Below, piece after piece: positions 58,568 to 64,000 of a stretch of 64,000 nucleotides of DNA. Source of the DNA: Larix kaempferi (Eukaryota > Streptophyta > Pinopsida > Pinales > Pinaceae); the NCBI GenBank assembly GCA_027924585.1, contig BSBM01000319.1, positions 5,361,001-5,425,000 on the forward strand. Reading direction: 5' to 3'. Every line of letters begins with the position of its first letter. The stretch's first letter is position 1. The position numbers and the translations under genes are program-made. Under the pieces are notes generated by a model. That model saw only the letters and a list, made by a program, of their open reading frames with translations, ran no database searches and had not been told where the DNA came from.

Positions 58568-58828
58568 TTGATGAAGCACCTCCTTGATATTAATTTTCAT
58601 TATGTAGTTATGTACTTTGATGATATATATTTTGTACTCATGATGTTTGGAAGAATGCATACAAGAAAATGGGATCCAGGAATCCTCTTATATGATGGTA
58701 TGGGTTGGAGAGCACTCTTAATTGTTCGGGTGCAATACAAGCAATGGGACCCTGGAATAATTTTTATCTCATTGGTTTCAAATTTTTTGGGGAAACAAGC
58801 AATATGGGAGATGGATTTCCCCACTTAA
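58568..58828 (+). CDS. Small frame continuing the WDP-rich tail
   Basis: An 86-codon frame begins 13 bp after the large ORF stops. It contains RKWDPGILLYDGMGWRALLI and KQWDPGIIFISL, echoing TWDPHLCHWSRFDW near the end of the 721-residue ORF. It may be a former extension of that ORF cut off by a stop, or a second product. Translation is unproven. Confidence 0.35.
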   Translation: MMKHLLDINFHYVVMYFDDIYFVLMMFGRMHTRKWDPGILLYDGMGWRALLIVRVQYKQWDPGIIFISLVSNFLGKQAIWEMDFPT

Positions 58829-59002
58829 TAAAGTGATTTTTATCAGAGTAGTGCAGCAGCAAGCATGTTGGTTCCTCTCTAAAATATTCATGGAAACTCA
58901 AAGACTCAAGGTTTGGCAATTCAATGGCAACTTCAAAGAATTATACAGAAAGCAGGTTCTTCAACACCCATGTTTGAAATTGCTTGAGGACAAGCAATAT
59001 TG

Positions 59003-59014
59003 GGAAGGGAGGAT
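59003..59014 (+). other. Polypurine tract of the young element
   Basis: GGGAAGGGAGGA lies directly before the 3' LTR (start 59016 after a TT). Confidence 0.8.
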
Positions 59015-59015
59015 T

Positions 59016-61044
59016 TGTCATGTCCCAAATTTGGAATTGGGTCACAATGGCCTAATCACATTAGCCATATTCATTAGAGTTTGCAAAGTTGATGTTAAGG
59101 GTCAAATAATTGCCAAGGAGGAAAATTACTAGTTTCCTAGGTTTGGGGTGGAAACTTTGGGATTTGGAATAATGGGGATACTAAATGATGTTTGAACATT
59201 AGAATGGCATAAATATTTAATAAAGGAGCTAAATAAATATATACAAGTGAAAATCAAAGTGGCATTTCATCATGAAGACACATGGAGGAAGTGGGACCCA
59301 CATATGGCTAAATTTCTCCACTACATTTGGCATCATTCTCTCACCAATTCGAATTCAAGGTGAATGGTAACATACTTGGGGAAGTCCAAAAGGTATTATT
59401 CATGGCATAACTCATCCAAGGTCGAAATATAGAGGAAGAGTAACTCCCATGGAAGAGGAAGAGGCAATTTGGAGCTAGTGAGACACTTGGGCTAGATTCC
59501 CTAGCTCTATGACAACAATGATGAAGATGCTATGACACCTATGACACAAATCAGACCTGAAGGCTGACATATGACATATATGACATGTCAGGGCTAAAAA
59601 TAGACTCCAAGAGGGCGCTCAAGGGTGTTAGGGCAGCTAAGATGCTTCCACATGTGATTTGGTGGAAGTGGGAGACTAGGAATTGTTGTACAAGTGGCGT
59701 TCTTTGGAATCTCTTCCCAACTTGAGTTGGCATGAGTCTCTTGGAAGGAATTCGACCCATGGATGCCATTAGAACTTTATAAATGTCAATAACAAAGAAT
59801 GAAACCAGCTTTTGATCATTTTTAGAATTTGCAATTGCATTTGTGAAGAGGGAGAGCTAGTGGATGACTAGTTTCTTGCCTTAGCCAATTTCGAGGGTGA
59901 AAGATTCCCATCCAAGTTGGCAATTGGAAAGGCCATTCAGACCTTTCATTTGGAGCTTTAATGGAGTCTTTATTTGCAGGTGTAAGCTACAGGGCAGCTC
60001 ATGGTTTCTTCTATTGCAGCTCGCTCCTTCAACCATTTCCAGTTTTGATGGCATATTCTTGATCCTTGAGGGAGGGCATTTTTGGTGAGCTATTGTACTC
60101 TTTGGGGGAGCTTCTAATGCCCCATTTCTTTTGTAATATAAAGTAAATACTCTGTTCTTCATCTCCAGAAAGTTTCAGGTCGAAATTCCAAGTAGAAATG
60201 TATAAATCTCATTTTTAATGGAAGAACGATGCCATTTCCCCACTACCTTGTTGTGAACCAATGTATTGATGATGATTTCGAATGAATGGATGATTCTCTG
60301 ATATATTTGTGATCAATATACTGCCATGGATGTCTTCTACAAGTTTCATGTACTGTACTTGAGCATTTGAAGCATTTTTACTCCGTTTAGTTGTATTGGG
60401 AGGTGAAATAGTGCCATTTCCCCAAGGGTCGAATTGGGGATTTTTGCAGTTGAATGGGAGAGGGTGAGAACAGTTGTAATAAACCATTAATGGTGCATAT
60501 GAGACCTTAATAACATACTTAACACATTACATACCTCTGTTCATAAATTTGAGTGGGTTTGGAGGCATTTGGGAAGCCATTTTCAGTACTTACCTCAGGG
60601 GGATTTGAACCCCAAATTACTAGTAAAATTGCATACTTGGTCCAGAATCTTGAGAGAATTTGCAGAGGTCTTTTTGGTGGCCATATGTTATCCCTGAACA
60701 TCATATTCAATTCCTAATATCATTCATAAACCTTCCTTGAAGATTTGAAGGCATTTGGAGTCAATTTAAGACCTAGAGACCAATACTAGTCAAAGGGAAA
60801 TCACTAGTAAAGTTACCTACATTGACCAGAATTGAAAGAGTATTTGCAGAAGTGTTTTAAAGGTACAAAGGCATCCCTAAAACACATATTTATGTTATAA
60901 TATCATTCATATACCTTCTCAGAAGATTTGGGATCATTTGGGGAAAATTTGGGACCTAGAGATCGAAACTAGTCCAAGGTCGAACCAAGGGAAAAAAAGT
61001 GGAAAATTGCAATTTTAATAAAATTCCTAACAAGGGACATTACA
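59016..61044 (+). repeat. 3' LTR of the young element
   Basis: 2029 bp, nearly identical to the 5' LTR. Differences noticed include GGAAACTTTGG for GGAAGCTTTGG, GGGATACTAAAT for GGGATAATAAAT, and AATATACTGCCATGG for AATATACTTCCATGG. Confidence 0.93.
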
Positions 61045-61049
61045 GTGTC

Positions 61050-61696
61050 CAAATGGTTAAAATATATTGTATATAAGGTTGAAGAGATGATAGAAATTCA
61101 TATCCCTTCGGACTTCTATGAACTATATTTTCATAATCTTTCATAAAATACAAATAGGTTATGTAAGCTTTATTTGCATAATTATGTGTTACCTTAGAAG
61201 TTGAGGTGGTCTCTAAATACTTATGTTGGGGACATTAATATTAGGGCATTCATATATTGGTTTCAGAACAAATAAACTATGTTTAAAACTATGGAACATA
61301 ACAAGGCTAACAAGGTGATAGCATAGCTGAGGGTCAGAGAAGAGTATGCCAAGCCAAATCATGTTTGGAGAAACCATATAAAGGTAATTGTAAATCCAAC
61401 TACATTACCAATGTTGGAGGGGAGATATTTGGAGGTAGTTTCACTCTACCACAAACTAATCAATACCTTCAAGGTTGAGTTGTTGCAAGGTACATAAGTA
61501 ATATAGCAAGATCTCCCCAGAAAGTTGTAGAAGCCGAAACCCCACTCCTTGCCATGTCTCAAAACAACTCTTTACAAAGTTGAATTATATGTTGAAGGCC
61601 TTCAAAGAATTGCGTTTAATTTGTCATGGTTAAAGTTTAGGTTTCCACTTTTATTACACCCTATCCCATATTATCAATGATCTAGAGAAATTGAAG
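61050..61696. other. Right flank of the young element
   Basis: This holds the rest of the split small ORF (to 61146), then AT-rich sequence with broken plus-strand frames (for example LRVREEYAKPNHVWRNHIKV near 61330-61390). No family is assigned. Confidence 0.3.
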
Positions 61697-62062
61697 TTTT
61701 TTTTTTCCCAAGAAAAAAGCATAATTTTATTCATCAGAGGTGAAAAATTACATTCTGTATATGCGTATAGCATGCGTTCATCCATTGCAGGACGTTACAT
61801 TAGTAGCAAAAAAGTTTCAGTTTTGCAGTCCAATGAGTTTCATCAAGAACCAATATATGGCCAATAGTTACAGTATAAAACCAACATATCAAAATATGGC
61901 ATAAGAACCAAAATAAAAACAGTTGGATCCCCGATCCTCCTGTTTTCCAAAAAAAACCATAATCTAAAGAGTATGAAAGGGCGCAGCCTTTCTAGAGTAT
62001 CCAAAAATATAAAAAACCATCCATAGTATATAGTGCCATCAACAGAAAAACTGTTCCAGCAG

Positions 62063-62989
62063 CTAATCCTGTAAAACTGTGTCCATAAAGGGTCGATGAT
62101 AAAATTCATAGTCTGTCCCATCACGATGTTCTATCACTTTCCACAGCCCCACTGCCAAGTCCCTGCCAGCCTTAGCAGCCTGGTCCGCCTCGTGGTTGTT
62201 CTCCCTGTATATATGTCTGCAAGAAAAATGTAAGAAGAGCATCTTCAGTTCCAAAATATCCCGTAGAATATTATCAAGTCTAATGTCCCTGCATTGTTGT
62301 GTACCAGATGTCCAATTTGTGACATTCATAGAGTCTCCATACACATTTAGCTATTGACATTCAACCTCCCTAGCAAACAATAGAAGCAGCATAAGGCTCA
62401 TTAATTCAGCATAATTGTTCCCACCCTCCCCCAATCCCCAGTACATGTGGTAAGAGTGGGTACGTGATAACTGTAGAATCGCCCCTCCCCCACATTTGTA
62501 TTCTGAAATAGACCCATCATAGAATCCCCAAGGTAAGGAGTCATCAATCTCAAGTGCAAGGACTTCTCGTTGTTTTGCAGCTTTGATGTGGTGTGGATAG
62601 GCCTTTAAAAATCCACAGATCTGTACAGCAGAGATCACCGGAGTACAGGGTTTATCATTGAAAACCATTCCATTCCGTGCCAACCAGATTCCCCATGCCA
62701 CCAGTAAAGGAAGATTTCTGTAGCACATACCAATAGGGTCCCTAAACCACTGTGACCATGCGGCCAGAATCGAATCCCCATCCCAAATAAACATAGTGTT
62801 TGTCAATCGGGAGCACTCCACCCAAACCTGCACCATGTATGGGCAGCTCAGGAATAAATGATGACATGTTTCCTCACTTGCTTTGCACAGAGTGCACCAC
62901 CCTGGCCCCATCCTATTCTTGCGTTGTAAAAAATCCCAGGTAGGGATGGAGTCATTGAGAACACACCACATGAAAATACGATGTTTCAA
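62063..62989 (-). pseudogene. LINE zf-RVT finger and RNase H domain
   Basis: First comes KHRIFMWCVLNDSIPTWDFL, then the finger CTLCKASEETCHHLFLSCPY (C-x2-C...H...C). The RNase H starts WGFYDGSISEYKCGGGAILQ (catalytic Asp in YDGS) and continues GEGGNNYAELMSLMLLL (catalytic Glu in AEL). After a TAG stop at about 62352 it continues VYGDSMNVTNW (catalytic Asp) and ends with IYRENNHEADQAAKAGRDL (last acidic residue). All four RNase H acidic positions are kept despite the stop. The domain is of the type gained by plant L1 lineages. Confidence 0.85.
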
Positions 62990-64000
62990 AGGTCAGTTAA
63001 TCCTCCAAAGGAATTTCCACCACCCCACCAAAGCACGAGGATTATTGAAGTGACATAAGCTTATGTAGCCATTCCTAGGTGTGTACATTCCATTTGGTGC
63101 CCCCTCCCATACGAGAGCGTCCTCCCTGTTACGGATGTGTACATGTGAGCAATTGAGTGACGGTAATATGTTCTCAATTCCCCCTGTTCCTCCACAGAGA
63201 GTGCCAATGTATCAGCCCCGATCCACGCCTGATTCCAAGAGTTGGTTCTCTCATGAACAACGAGCTGGGATAAGTAAGTGATGCCAATTTCACGCAGGGA
63301 TATAATCAATTCATCAGATAAAATATGTCTTCCAGCACTCCCATACCAAGGGTCTTCCCCAACCCGAAGAGCCATCCCATTCCCAATATTCCAGGTAAGA
63401 AGATCACCAATCACCGAAAAAGATTTGATAACAGCTTTCCATATAATAGAGCAACCAGAATGACTCTTATTCGTAGCCCATACCCAGTCCATTAAAGAAG
63501 CAGGGAAGATATACTTATGTGTGACAACTCGTGTCCAAAGGCTTTCAGTTTTCAGCAGTCTCCAAGCCCCTTTCGTCGCCAGTGCACTTGAGAAGAGATG
63601 TATGTTCTTTAGACCCCAACCCCCTAAGGCTTTTGGGATTGCAATTTTCTGCCACCGAACCCAAGGTGAAACAAAATCTCCTTTCCCACTCCATAGAAAT
63701 CGAAAGCACAATTTCCTAGCAGTTTCCAGCGTCCCTTTGGGGATCCAAGAGAGGGACATCCAGTACACCGGTATGGCCTCCAACACCGATTTTACCAGGA
63801 CCAGCCTCCCAGCTCGAGATAACCACCTGTGACTCCAAATCTTCAATCTCTTGTGAAATTTTTCAATGAGCCAGTGCCAGTCCTGTTTGGTGTATGAATT
63901 AGGTTTTAGGTGGTATCCAAGGTAGCAAAGGCCATCATCAAGAATTAAGAAAGTGAAAGGGAAGAGCCTCCGAATAGTAGTGATCTCATCATCCCCAAGG
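62990..64000 (-). pseudogene. LINE reverse transcriptase C-terminal region and linker
   Basis: The frame is open from the window edge: LDDGLCYLGYHLKPNSYTKQ, KIWSHRWLSRAGRLVLVKSV, LEAIPVYWMSLSWIPKGTL, LGGWGLKNIHLFSSALATKG and NIGNGMALRVGEDPWYGSAG. These are hallmark post-polymerase segments of plant L1 ORF2 (the W-x-LS-x-AGR-x-x-L-x-x-V motif and the LGG(W/L)GhxN motif). The frame is lost near 63061 and a TGA interrupts before PLKHRIFMWCVLND. It would form part of the target-primed RT protein. Confidence 0.88.

Larger units (their letters stand above)
54301..61044 (+). mobile_element. Complete young non-autonomous LTR retrotransposon encoding one 721-residue protein
   Basis: LTRs 54301-56329 and 59016-61044 are both exactly 2029 bp and differ at only about a dozen sites by eye, so the insertion is recent. 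GTGTC at 54296-54300 and 61045-61049 is a perfect TSD. A primer site TGGTATCATAGC follows the 5' LTR by one base, and a purine tract GGGAAGGGAGGA precedes the 3' LTR. The internal 2.7 kb carries an intact 721-codon ORF and no RT, RNase H, protease or integrase. All cis signals for mobilisation by a relative appear present. Confidence 0.93.
61697..64000 (-). mobile_element. L1-type LINE, 3' part, runs off the window
   Basis: Reading the minus strand from 64000: end of reverse transcriptase, linker, zf-RVT finger, RNase H, a 3' UTR of about 360 bp with an AATAAA signal near 61727-61732, and an A-run (61697-61706). The poly(A) end fits target-primed reverse transcription. Stops at about 63051, 62977 and 62352 in the coding part make it inactive. 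The 5' part lies beyond the window. Confidence 0.88.

Overview
The window looks like nuclear DNA of a seed plant, probably a gymnosperm. It is AT-rich and intron-bearing. It is packed with layered LTR retrotransposons of the Ty3 (gypsy) and Ty1 (copia) superfamilies, plus L1-type LINE, Helitron and CACTA remains. Only two host genes can be recognised, both broken and both on the minus strand. The gymnosperm assignment is inference from gene and element style and was not tested by any search.

Layout. 1-2950: decayed Helitron (Helentron-like) with an endonuclease domain and an RPA-like OB-fold domain, minus strand. 3060-6036: degenerate Ty3 element of the Tat type with RT, RNase H, integrase and a second RNase H downstream of integrase, cut by a CACTA-type foldback MITE (6037-6455) that abuts a tRNA-like sequence (6456-6527). 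6942-9833: 3' part of a Rab1/RABD GTPase gene in which one 52-codon exon is present three times plus a stub. 9970-10205: L1 fragment. 10788-12113: six exons of phosphoribosylformylglycinamidine synthase (PurL). 12114-20814: 8.7-kb LTR element on the minus strand that has no pol, a gag-like ORF and large tandem arrays (31-bp and 46-bp units). 20815-22790: second Ty3 integrase, split by a solo LTR. 23323-23700: 74/75-bp tandem array. 24960-27154: degenerate copia pol with its 3' LTR.

27959-36773 is a tandem chain of short non-autonomous LTR elements (five LTRs, four internal regions) bounded by TTTTT, enlarged by a 4.4-kb tandem duplication. 36779-45417 is AT-rich DNA with no gene I recognise apart from a 330-bp polypurine tract. 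45418-45765 is a Ty3 gag remnant. 45856-49545 is a gag-only copia element (TSD TCATT) whose 3' LTR carries a 1.43-kb insertion (TSD ACTTA). 52176-54193 is LTR-like.

54301-61044 is the most striking unit: a complete, very young LTR element (2029-bp LTRs with only about a dozen differences, TSD GTGTC, clear PBS and PPT). Its only large gene is an intact 721-residue ORF with a Gag-type zinc finger and a duplicated His/Cys module, and no RT or integrase. 61697-64000 is the 3' end of an L1 LINE on the minus strand that runs off the window.

No intact host gene was found. The theme is non-autonomous retroelements: three gag-like-only or ORF-only LTR elements and a coding-free LTR array, which would all need enzymes in trans from relatives. 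The autonomous-type pol genes present here are all dead (stops, frameshifts, or lost catalytic residues).
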